From positions 1 through 64,000 of the forward strand of contig JAVYIG010005288.1 in NCBI GenBank assembly GCA_035222895.1: DNA of 64,000 nucleotides, written 5' to 3'. The notes under the pieces are model-generated. The model did not search any database, was not told where the DNA came from, and saw only the letters and a list, made by a program, of their open reading frames with translations. Position 1 is the stretch's first letter. Each line of letters begins with the position of its first letter. Made by a program: the position numbers and the translations under genes. Positions 21,101 to 33,879 of the stretch are shown piece by piece. Source of the stretch: Strongylocentrotus droebachiensis (lineage: Eukaryota > Echinodermata > Echinoidea > Camarodonta > Strongylocentrotidae).

Positions 21101-24100
21101 CCCTTTTGCTTATGTTAGTTGAGAGCTGAGTTAATGAGATAGCCACCTGTCAGTGACCTCGCAGTGTGGTCTTATCCCTTCTGACCCAGTAGTATTAACG
21201 GTCTTTAAATATACGATATCCCATTTGCAGGTCAAAAAATGAAAAGGTTAAATTCAATTTGAAAGACAATAATTATTTAGAACTTCCCTCAAAACGAAAG
21301 AGTTTGAAAATGACTTTTTATGGGAAAATAACGATCATTAGATGTCGAATTGACATAAGTGATTGCAATCTCCTTACTAATAGTCTGATTTTCAGACCCT
21401 TATACCGAATGGCCGTACGTGTTGTGCTGCACAAAGATTCAATAAGTTTAATTTTGGCCGATACAAGTAGTGGGTTATTGATGTAGACAAATGCTCATGT
21501 ACCTGTTACAGCTCATTTTATGTATGTTATTACCAAATTTAAAAAAGTTGACAGTTAGTCACCCAATAGTGTCTGACAGGGAAGTCTAGAAAGTACACAG
21601 GTTTCCTTGAATAAATTGAATACTAGGAGACAGCTAACGTTTAAATTTCACAGATAGGACATACATATTTAAACAAATTCATAATTCCTGCAAAGCTATA
21701 TACATTTCATGTTGGCTGCAAAAGGGACATAATATCTGTAATAGAGAGTTTCCAACTGTCCAAGGCAATGCGATTTTTTTATTAGAAGTAGGTAGATAAT
21801 TACCAAGTAAATACTTGCTTTCAAAGCAGTAGGGCGAGGTAATATAAATCATCAATGATTAATACCATCTTTAGGGTTCGAGTGAGGGTTTCATTTGGAC
21901 TTTACGTTAGCGTTAATATTGGAGTTAGATAGTGCTAGAATTTAGGAAGAACGGTATTTATGATGAATTTGCTTTCCAGGGGGATCACTATTATAATTTG
22001 TGTTATCGGACTCACCTTGACCCATTTATCCGTGTCATTATCCTTGGCAAGCCATGCTGCCTTCTCGTGTAGAGCAACTCCGCCGTTCAATCTTCCATCT
22101 GATGCAGTGTAACGATGATCATAACTGGACGAGGAGGTAAGACTAGAGTTTTGGGATTCGTCCATCTTCCACTCCCATTCCTTCCCCTCGGATAGGACAT
22201 GAACAGCTAACCTCTTCCTGGTTCATCGCAGCTGAAGACAACAAACGTACAGACAAACTTTGTCAGTGTATAAAAGAGATCTATTAGGTCTTTTTTTGTT
22301 TAGAAGTTAGTTGCTTAAAGAGTTTTTCAGAAAACCAAAACTTTTAAAACTCATTTTAGTTCAACTACTGCGAACACACTACAGGCGTGCATAATAGCTA
22401 ACTGGAAATGAACACAAGTTAACTTTTAGAATACCACCTCTTAACAACAGAACGAACAAGAAAATACAAATGGCCCCAAGTTTTGGGTCGTTTTGGAGTC
22501 GATTTGACGATTAGCCCCAGGTATTAGCGTCGTCAGTGCCGTTCTTGCTAATCGAATCCTCGATTTTCGCATCTCAAGCCGATTATTTAAACCGTTCTAT
22601 TACATCACCTACATGGATACTAAGTGACGTAGTGCGGTGGATAAGCCCTCGGACTGAAGATGACAGGGGCCACAGTTCGATTCCCTGTCCGACACAAGTG
22701 TCTTATTAGCAAAACATTAATCTATAAATTCCAAGGTGTGAATGGGTACTTGATATTTTTCAGCGCTAGTTCCTCTGGTGTATTAGGTCAGCTATAACAA
22801 GGGTAATAATAGCTAGCGCCGTGAGTGTCACAGCGTTAGTGACGGATAGGAGCGCTTTAAAAAAAGTAGTACGTCCTTGTTTAAGTGGCCCAAACATGTG
22901 GATCAATGTTTGCAGCACATTATAACTGTAATGAAAGGCGCTTCATCAAATACCTTTTGGATAGGCTTGAATAAGGAGACATTATTATTATTCCAATCCT
23001 TCTTTTGCTCCTTGGTCTTTTTAAGGATGCAGCCTTACCCACCTAATAAGTCATTGAGAGGTCCATAGCCAGTGAGTTCTAGCCTGAGGGCCCGGTGTAC
23101 ATGGGCCGTCTTTGGATGGATACGAAAAAATCGGCATTCGATCGGCCTACAGATGGTGTGCACCAGGAGACTATTTGGGTCGTAGTTTCCTGTGTAGACC
23201 TAAACGAGATAATACAACCAAAAGATGATGAGATCAACTTGAGTTTGAAGTGTTGAATTTCAAATATCTAATGATCAAACCAATTATGTTCCTTTTGAAA
23301 TGGTCGTTTGACACAATTTTTGATAATAACATGTCATTTTAAGTGAACGAATAATAAAAACTAGGATAAGTTTTCTTTAAGTTTGCTTTCTTTAATTTTA
23401 CATTCTCATCACGTCATATGTTTTCTCTTTTTCGCCATACTATTAGGCAGTTAGGTTTTTATACTTAAACGTAAACACAGCAATTTGTGATCAGGACACA
23501 TTTAATGTTTCCGACAAGATTTAGAAAAAAAATATGTTGTTGTTTCTTTCAGTTAGATTTAAATGGGGCTTGCACATTTCAACTACTTTTTTTAAAACTT
23601 CCGCCGTACAAAGCCTATTTTCTGTGTAATTTTCTGTGTTTCTGGGTAATATCTTTCGCGTCACTCCCCATCTCTCTCTCTCTCTCTCTCTAAAATAATA
23701 AGTTGATATGTGGGTGGAGCAATAAACATCCAATAACCAAGTGGATTCTAGGGGATGTCATGTATGAATATGTTATATTTATACTCAGTGGCGTGGCTGC
23801 ATGGGGGCAGACGGGGGAGCACGTGCCCCTTTAAATTACAAAGAAAAAAGAAAAAGAGGTAAATTATAAAAAGAGGTGTTATAGCAAATAGAAAAATGGG
23901 AAAAGGATGTGGAACGGGAACAATAGTACCACATCCTAAGCAGTGGCCTTGTAAATCAGCATATCATTTTCCCCAATTAGACCGGTGCCTTCCCCCAATT
24001 ATGCCAGTGCCCCTCAATATGGGGGCTCACACTTCGCCACTGATTATAATCATTTATTTCATTGAGATTTAAACTCTTTATATGCCACACAAATAATCTT

Positions 24101-27100
24101 CTTGTGTCACATTGTATTTATCATTGGATAGACGTACCGAAGGCTTCATGATTATTTAATTGTTTTCCGGGCAAGATCTGTACCGGTTTTGGAATGTTGT
24201 TATTGGAGCTAATCACGATCGGACAAGGGTAATTTTGCAAACCCGCTGTGTTGCAGAGAGGCCAAGAAAGCAAACCACATGTTAATACCTTGACCGTGTT
24301 GGTGTTGATATTCTGGTAGTAGGTCCAAGATGCTCCGTCCATACTGGATGAAACTATGTACGATGTCACCCACTGTTCTGGACTATCTGCTCTGCCTTGC
24401 GTCATGATGGCGGTGATGACAAAAGCGGAAGCGAAATCGATCTGAAGCCAGGGGTCTTCGTCAGCAATATCGGGGAGCCACGCAGAAGGACTGTTCAGAC
24501 GGGCGTTTGGTCCACCCAACGTGTCATTGTACCTACTCGAGATTGAAATGGCGCTGTTAGGAACCTTACCGCTTTCTAGACCGACTGGGCTACCTCGAGG
24601 TGTGCTACACAGGTTCACTGTTGAAAGACAATCACAGGTCTTTAAAACTCACAGACAGGTTTTTTAATGGACCAGGAAACTACTACCTAACCAGTTAGGC
24701 TAAATCAGCATTCATAACCATACACATTTGGAAGTTCTAGCACTTGTGCGTTAGGAGACATGTGAATCTTGTAATGATTTTTTTTTACCAACTGCCTGTC
24801 CCAGTTAATCCGAACGCTTTACCTAACCCCAAAATTGGTACTCAATATCACCTAAAACCCAATTACAGCCGTATCATTATCCCTATGGCCCGTATTTTAC
24901 TAAATCTTAAACATTTACACAAAATAAATATGGAAAGTTAATGTGGGATATCAGTTTTGTTTTGTTAAACGTGATCTCAGGCACAGGGTCGTGCTTTTGA
25001 AGAATATGGTACTATATCTTTGACAAATTGAAGCCATGAACAATTATCGCCCAAGCAAATGTCTCAGAATCCCTGTGAATTATATTACGAACCTAATTTG
25101 AACAATTTGTGCCGAATACCGAAGATGTTTTAGGTGGAGAGTCTCAACTAATGATAATTAATACAAACACGTGGCAATTTATTAAGGATGTACAAATAAA
25201 ACAAACAGAGTGTCTTGATTCTCTGATGTCTGACGCTTCAAAACTACACAGAAGAGTTGTATAGATTAGAGAGCTTAAGAGAGGTTTGTAATGCGTAGCT
25301 AGCTAATTCCTTAAATTAACCCGCACAGAAAATGAATGTGCAGTTGAAAATAATGTCAAAGTCTTTTTGAATTTCCATGGTTTCAACATAACGAATTTCT
25401 TTAGAAATAGTTTGGACGGATCCCAAATAAATTACTTTTATATTAAAAGGGTATTTCAACACCTTTTCGTCAATTAGATTTTTTTCATAAATTTCATCTG
25501 GTTATCGTGAAGGATGTCTGTATGATATAAAACCAAACGAATTTATATTTTGGTATGTAGAATATAATCGTTGGTACATATGGCATAGTTATGCAATAAA
25601 ACGAATTTTGTTTTGCCGTTTCATGTCGTATTAGCTTAGGCTAACAATCTGTATGTTGTGACTCCATATATTTAAAAATCTCCTGGTCAACACATTCTCA
25701 TTATTCTGAAACACTTACCAGTACAGCAAACAACAGCTATACTCTCCTCCCTAGGATTCATCGCCGCACTCTCTTCGTACCAGCAGTCAGTAATGTTAGT
25801 CAGATCGACAGGGCATCTCAAAGTCACAGCCTCAGAATTATTATCTAAGGACATAATCTCGGAGAGATCTCCTCCCACTGTCGCATATACATCTTTTGGC
25901 ATACAATCAGAAAGAACAAATAATTGGAAAGATCAATTGGAAAGAAAAAAACATATTTGCACTTCTAAGTCTAATTGTGATTTGTCTGAATTATGTATAA
26001 CAATAGTCTTAATTCCCAAAGATATCGATGTGTTCTGGTCATGAGATTACATCGTTTCAAAAAGTGTCTGGGAGCAATAAGGTTTATGTAGTACACAACA
26101 ATGAATGTACACCCATTGAGGTAATGGAATCATCGAAAAAGTAGAGAATTTACTCAGTCTTGGTGGCAGAAGTTCATGCATTTGTACAGACATGTGACGT
26201 GAAAGTAGGTCCAAATTTAACAGCCATTTCTAATCATATTTGTGATTATGAAGGTATGTGAAGTATCAATCCATTTCTAATCTGAAATTCATCCACGCGT
26301 TTCTGAAGGAAAAAATGAACATGACGGAAACGCTGCACTTGATGTCGGTCTCCTTGGTGTGATTAAGCCCCCGTCACACAAACTAGTTCTCACTACGTTT
26401 TGGAACCGTCCTAGAAAGTCGTAAAACGGATTGTGGTCGGAGTAGAATTTGTAAATAATATCTATAATACGACCCGTAGTTCGTTCATAAACAGTCCTCA
26501 ATACGTCCATCTCGTCTGTACCCCATGCACAGTCAGTTCATATCAAGTTCAGATCGGGTAAAATTTGCCATTTCCAGGCAGTTCAAGCCAGTCCGTAGTC
26601 AGTTTATACCCGTTATTTACTACTTCTAACTCGTTCCCAATACGACCAAACCCATTCTAACAAGTTCAGAGACAGTTCAGCTCGTCCTCATCGCGTTCGA
26701 ACGCGCTCCTCAAGCGTCTGGAAGCACGTCCTGGCTCAAGGGTTATAAAAACCCCAGCGCGTTCTTGCCATTCCGTATTTCCGTTCAACTTCAACGATTC
26801 TAGCTGTGCAAATCAAGACATTCAAGTGAAGCCCCCATCACACCAAACTAGTTCTCAAAACGTTCTGTAAAATGTTACCAATCGTGGTCAAACTGTGCGC
26901 GAACGGAGTGAACGTAGAAGCAACTGATTACGATCTGTTTAAGAATTCATGGACGGGCTCCTCGTTTAAGTACGTTGTCACTCCGTCTAATTGCAGGACG
27001 GGGACAATTTTGAACAGGCTCAAAGTTCTGGAGCACTCTCCCATATATCCAGCCTTAGCCCGTCCATGAAGTCCGTAAACAGATCGTAAACAGTTGCTTC

Positions 27101-30100
27101 TACGTTCAACTTCGTTCGCACACAGTTTGAGCCCGTTTGGCAACATTTTCCAGAACGTATTGAGAACTAGTTCGGTGTGATGGTGGCTTAAGGATTTAAC
27201 TGACGAAGATAAGCAAACAGAATACAGGACTGTAAAGTGATTTACCTTCATATCCTAGATAAATGCAGACCAACCGTGAAGCGTTCCTGGACCAGTTTAA
27301 TTGATGGATTAACATGTAGGTTGTAGGGCGAGATCGAGATGTGATAACTACCCTTCCTTCACTTTTACTTCCACCGACTAGTCTCACGGACTGGACGAGG
27401 GAGTCTTCATGCAATGAAATGAGCCAAAATACAAAACGTAATGATTCTGTTCCAAAAATATCAGCACCGACAAAGGATCGATCCCCGGACCATTTATACG
27501 AGAGTTATTAAAACGAGCCTTCACCAATATTACAGTATACCACCACGTAACACAATACTCCCCCCCCCCAAAAAAAAAAAAAACCAATAGCTTAAAACAA
27601 TATCTCTTGAACTTATTATTTATTAATTTTCAGAGGTTGTTGTTGTGGAGTTAGTCCCCCTCTCTCTTTCTCTTTCTATCTCTCTGCCTCTGTCTGTCTC
27701 CCTGTCTCTCCCTCTGTCTCTCAATCGCTCACTCTGTTGTCTCTCTTTATCTGTCTCTGCCTCAGGCTCTGTTTCTATTTGCCTATAATATGTCGCTCTC
27801 TCTCGCTCTCTCTCTCCGTGTCTCTCTCTCTGTCTATATCGCCGTTTCTTTTATCTCTCCCTTTCTCATGTAATTAGTTTCCTCCTCTTACCGTACTCGC
27901 ATCTGTCTCCACAGTAGCCATCCAGGCAAGTGCAGTTAAATCCCTCATCCGTTTCCTCACAGGTTCCTCCATGTTGACAGGGGTTCGATACACACGCTGA
28001 AATTACACCACATAATATGCATGTAAGAAGCTGATATAACTGGACTCCATAACTCAATATTTTAAACTTTAAAACATCGTTCGGAGTAAATAAATAACAT
28101 TAAAGAATTCAAGCACTTATTTATTTGTATTCTATATTCTAGGCATGAATAATACAAATAAAAAAATACATAAAAAAGCATACACATTCAAATGAAGTGC
28201 AAAAGAATAAAAAGACAAGAGACACATCATCCAACGAAGTACAAAGTTCTTTCGAGACACCCTCATGTAATGTAGCAATGAAATTGATTTTTTTTTAAAT
28301 TAGATATCTGGAAGCTCTGAGAAATCTGAAAGCTACATTACGCCATTCGTTATAATCATTAATGTATAACCTTCGCTCGTCCCCCCCCCCTCCCATAAAA
28401 ATAAAAATGAATGAAAACTGCAAAAAGCGTTGATTCTTTTTAAATTAAATTTTCGCTCTTCTGAAAAAGGCAATGCCATAAAATTTGCGTATAATTGGAA
28501 TTAATTCAAAGGATAACAATATGTATACCAATTCATAATTATGAAATTCACCAGAACTTATTTTACCAAAGTTTATTCCATCCTTGTTTCCTATTAAAGC
28601 TGCGCACCTCCAGACCTTGCCATCAGGAAGGGCAACGTTGCATTTTGTTTCTTCTTCACAGAATGAGTAGTATTTCTAGTTTCTCAAAGAGCAACCTTTC
28701 ACTTATTGGACGGACCGGACTATCCTCTGGAAGAAGATGCATTCCTCAAAATGAAAATCATCTAACTCTGCTGTTGAACCCCCCCCCCCCCCCCCCCAAC
28801 CCCCTTCGTCGCTTGCTATACAGCGTTAACTCATATCTGTGTGTTTATTTTTTTTAATGAACGACCGTTTAAAAAAAACAAGAAATACCGTACAGGACCA
28901 CAGTTGTGTTTTTTTCTATACGTGTTTCTACGAAAGAGACTAATTTAGTTCATCTAAAATTACTTAAGCCATGCCGGTTAAGCCCCCATCACACCAAACT
29001 AGTTCTCACTACGTTTTGGAACCGTCCAAAAAATCGTAAAACGAATTGTGGTCGGAGTAGAATTTCAGATGTAGTTCGATATGACCATTTTACATCATTC
29101 CTCAGAGTCTGAGCGAAATCCGCTGACAAACAAAGAAGATATGAGAGGGGGAAATTTCGGTGAAAAAGTGAGCTTGGCAACGTGAGTGCTTCGATGACCG
29201 TTGAATATTCAAAACGATTTCGGTGTTATCAGTGAGATAATTGGCACGCTCCGCACCGCCTGGCCGCGCTCGGGTTTTATAACCCTTGAGCCAGGACGTG
29301 ATTCCACACGCTCTAGGAGCGCGTTCAAACGCACCAAGGACGAGATGAGGACGAGCTGAACTGTCTCTGAACTTGTTAGAATGGGTATGGTTGTATTGGT
29401 AACAAGGTAGAACTAGTTAAAAACGGGTATAAACTGACTACGGACTGACTTGAACTGCCTGGAAATGGCAAATTTACCCGATCAGAACTTGATATGAACT
29501 GAATGTGGATGGGGTAGGCCTACAGACGAAGAAATTTGAGCTTCATGAAATATATGAACTGTATCAGTCTATTTATTTAATGAAGTAATAGAGTACCGAT
29601 GCTGTGACATCATACAAATCTATTTTTGGAATTTCTCAATTTTTTCTTCATTTTCCGAAAGAGCATGTCCAAATGTCGAAAACCAATTGAACATGTTAAG
29701 TATTGGTTGAGATATGACCATCTGAATAAATAGATTTCCTATAGGAACTCAGTTTTATTTGCTCTGGCTCGTTATGTTTTGAACCCAGGGGCGTAGACAA
29801 CGGGGGGGGGGGGATGAGGGGGATGCATCCCCCCACCTCACAGGGTGGGGGGGGGGGGATGGCATGTACAATCATCCCCCCCCCAGGTTTTGGGGAATGA
29901 TATTTGCTTACTTAATAAGTCATAATGATGATAATAATAGTAATAATAATAATGATAACAATTATAATATTAATAATAATAATAATTATGATGATGATAA
30001 TAATAATCCTCATCATTATTGTAATTGTGTTCATTGTTATTAGCCGCATTCACACGGTGAAAGCCAATTCAGACGGTAAAAAAAAAGAAAATCTTACAAG

Positions 30101-33100
30101 TATTTTGTGGTTATCTTGTGGTTTGGAAACCACAAGATAACCACAAGATTAAACAGGCGCGGATCTACGGGGGGGGGGGGGTTTAGGGGGTTTAACCCCA
30201 CCCCCCCCCCCCTTGGGCGGCCCAAAAAAAAAAAAAAAAAAAAAGGGGAAAAAGAAGAAAAAAAAAGAAAAAAAGAAAGAAAAAAGAACGCACGCTGGAG
30301 AGAAACCCTTTCAAGTGCAAATATTGTGAGAAGATATTCAACTCATCTGGTAACTTAACCAAACACATGATAACTCTGGATATAACTGTGTATTTAACTG
30401 TTACTTGATTTTAAAAGACGTTATCATGCACTGCTTTTTATGGTCTCCGTTGTGTTAATAGATGCCAGGAAAACATCACTTACGGGGTTCAAATAAACAC
30501 CCCAAAAAAAATCGGCTCGCCGCTTCGCGGCTCGTGGACGATGCTCCGCATCGTCATTATTGGTCAACACCCCCCTTAGCAAAAAGCTAGATCCGCCCCT
30601 GAGTCATCCCCCCAGGTGTACGAACCTGTCTACGCCAATGTTTGAACCAGAGCAATATAACACTGAGAAAAGAAAGGAAAGGACTGAAAAATGGAGTCAG
30701 GTAAAGACCGAGAAAGAGGGAGAGAGAGAGAGGGAGAGAGAGAGAAAAAGGGGGATATAGTGGCTAGACCCATTATGATAATGATAAAATGCATGACGTC
30801 ATTTCCATGCTACTATTGCCTAGACATACCAAAGGTAGTGATGGTTTGGGAAGTCGTTGTGTCTGAGCGTTCCGTCATCGTAGTCGTAGGGTTCGTCGTA
30901 GGCTTATTCGTTGCTTCCTTCGTTGACTCTATGATCACTGAAAATAACAACAACATACAAACATAACTGACGTAAATGACAATGCATAACATTATTTTCA
31001 TTGAAATATCTCCAGGCGCTCTTAGTCAGGGTACGGGGAAAGGATCAAGGAGGGGAGAAAAATAGAAATCGGAAAACACTTTTCGCGCGGGAATCCGTCA
31101 GTTCTATCAAAAAATTCCAAAAGAGGTATTTTCTTCTAAATCATCATCATCTTCTTCTTCTTCTTCAGTTGCAGCACCGGCCACCGGCCACCGTCGTGTA
31201 TTGCCGTACTGGTGAGATGCACTGCAGAATGTATGTACAATGTCTGATGAAAGATATAGCAAACTGCATGCAAGTATAAATAAATGTGGAAATTTTGTTT
31301 ACACCCTGTAAAATGTCTCTTCACGCTCTCTGTTAATAAATTGACCACTCCCTCCCCCTCCCCCCCCCCCCCCGATACGCCTATATAATTATTACACCTA
31401 CTTCCATCGCAGTGTCTCCCTTGAAACCCACTTGAGCAGGTACAGTTGTAGCCTCCCATAGTCTCCTCACACCAGCCGTTTTTACAGAGGTTTTTGCCAC
31501 AATCTGCAAAATAAGTAATAAACGGGATAAAACTCAATATTGATTAACAAATTATCATTACACTTTGTTCTGTTTGGTGTGAAAAGATATATTTTCGGGA
31601 TTTTCACAAATTAACATAAAAAAAGATAAGCAAGACTAATGATAATGCATTTTTAACTGGGCTTAAACATGTCAAACGCCACGGAGACCATACTCCATAG
31701 CCATCGGATACCCATTGCATTGGTGTCAGTGCCCATTCTCTAATTCACTGTTTTGCCTGGTGTAATTCACAGCCCTTGCCGACTATTTTTTTTAATCCCC
31801 CGTTAATTGTTCCTGGCTTTATTTTGGCAAAGGTTTATGATTTAGGTAAGAGTTGCAATTGGCTTTAAGGTTAGGATTAGAGTTAGGGTCAGGTATAGTG
31901 TTTGTTACAGTTACAGACAAAACCCAATCATTAACACAAAAAAACTACTCTAAAAGAAAGCAGAAATATCAGAGAAGCAGACTAGTGAAAGTTCGAATGG
32001 AATCGGATAAAAAATAAGAAATTTTGTTTAACACACAAAATGACTAAAATGTCAATTTTTCCAAATGTTTGACTCTGGAGGGCCTTTCCATTTGAGCGAA
32101 CCGATAAAAATATGCTATCCGAAATATATTTTGCCTACTGCCCCAAGGGAGATTGCAATTAAAATAAACAGAAATTAACCATTTTTATCGACGACAAATG
32201 GGAAAGTTGTCCATGACTATGTCACAATCAATTGGAGATTGGCATATATTTAGTGATCTCATATTTCAATCATTCATAACTCCCTTGAAGTTAATTCGAT
32301 TTATTTTTCCAATCTTTTTCTCTTACTTTTCTACTTTCATACAAATGAATATTCAACAAGATTTGGATTCCCCTTCAAGAATGCGGTTAGTGTCTAATAG
32401 AAATTAACGTGGAGCAATTTTCGTCAGAAACAAGTGTCGTACAACCTTGGCCTTTTTTTTTTTTTTAGATCTTCCTACATACCTGTACTGTAATAAAAGA
32501 AATCGTGATATAGAAAAAGCGGCCTAAAAAAAAAGAAATTATTTGGAACCGAGACCGCGAAGTTTGCCACTGGTTTATCTAGCACTTAACAATTACTTAA
32601 GCCCATCCATTTAGGTTTTAATTCAAGTGAGAAAACGATAATTATTTCACACTGTTTTCAAATTCTGGTACTTGATAGCGAAGGGGAAAACGAGAATATT
32701 ATTTGGTGAATACTAATTCACAAAAATTGTTGCTCGTCTCGCATCAGAATATTGTTTTGCTAGATAACTTGATGTTCCTTTCATTATGTTCGATAAGTTT
32801 TACTAAACATCTAGAGAGGAATTTCAAATAGTAGTAGTAGTAGTAGAAGTCGTAGAAGTCGAAGTAGTAGTTGTACAATGCAAAAACCAGAGTGTTAAAA
32901 TTAACACCAAGGGTGTTAAATTTAACACTTTCTTGGTATCTATATCGGACAACTCCTCTGGTGTTACTTAACACCATTTTCTGGAATTAGATAATTTCAA
33001 TTCCACTTTTGGTGATAATATCTGACAACTCCTACTGGTGTAGATTAACAGCAATATCAGGAATCATAACAAATTCGATTCCACTTTTGGTGTTTATATT

Positions 33101-33845
33101 CTTGTTGATCCAATGGTCCCACATTCCATATTTCCTATTATCGACCAGGGTAGAAGAACCAATGGTAAACTGATAATTCATAATCGATGTTGGCAACTGT
33201 CCACCAATATGTATATTCTAATCTCTTTTTCATTAACTCCATCACATAGATCAATGAAGTAATTTCAAGATTAACATTTAAATGATACAGGATGGTACAA
33301 GAATATATAATAAATGTGCATGTTGTTTCTTGGTTAGTAATCTTATAATCAATAAATCTATTGCTAAAACGTTAATGTAATTGTAACAAGATCGGACAAA
33401 TAATCTATTGGTCAATAATTGCCAAAGGAAAATGCAAATCACAAAATTGATGTGCATTGTCATAATTTGCTTAACAAATCATGATAAATGTATTCTTCTG
33501 TGAACACGTGTAAAGTAATCATTAAGCGCGCGTACACTTTGTGAAAACTTATTCGACCAATCAAACGAAATCACGTGATGATACTTTTAACACCGAGCAT
33601 AAAACAACACCAAGTTACTTAACACCAGGTAATTATTAATGCATGCTTAAATCTGACCGGTGTTAAAAATAACACACATGGTGTCAGAAAAATTCAATAC
33701 CATACTGGTGTTAGAAATTTAACACCCTGGTTTTTGCAGTGTAGTAGTAGTAGTAGTAGTAGTAGTAGTAATAATAGTAGTAGTAGTAGTAGTAGTAGTT
33801 GCAGTGGTATAAGAAATAGTAGTGGTAGCAGTAGTAGTAAACAAT

Positions 33846-33879
<34 letters not shown>

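Larger units (their letters stand above)
29788..30640. mobile_element. Nested element bounded by GGCGTAGACA ... TGTCTACGCC
   Basis: Left end GGGGCGTAGACAACGGGGG and right end CCCAGGTGTACGAACCTGTC then TACGCC form inverted termini. Inside lies an ATA microsatellite (29925-30015) and, at 30150-30603, a second complete element. Related sequence (GGGGGGATATATCCCCCCAT) occurs inverted at 38936-39010. Confidence 0.5.

Noticed and set aside
25719-25892. PCSK9-like Cys-rich module
   Set aside because: The C...L-T-x-C...A-V-x-C-C pattern first suggested it, but the preceding exon ends L-G-Y-E and the pair reads as one SRCR domain of normal length.
27384-27587. Minus-strand frame continuing upstream of the SRCR exon
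   Set aside because: It is in another frame from the SRCR coding sequence and passes a poly-A/C tract; the acceptor at 27405 explains the exon start.
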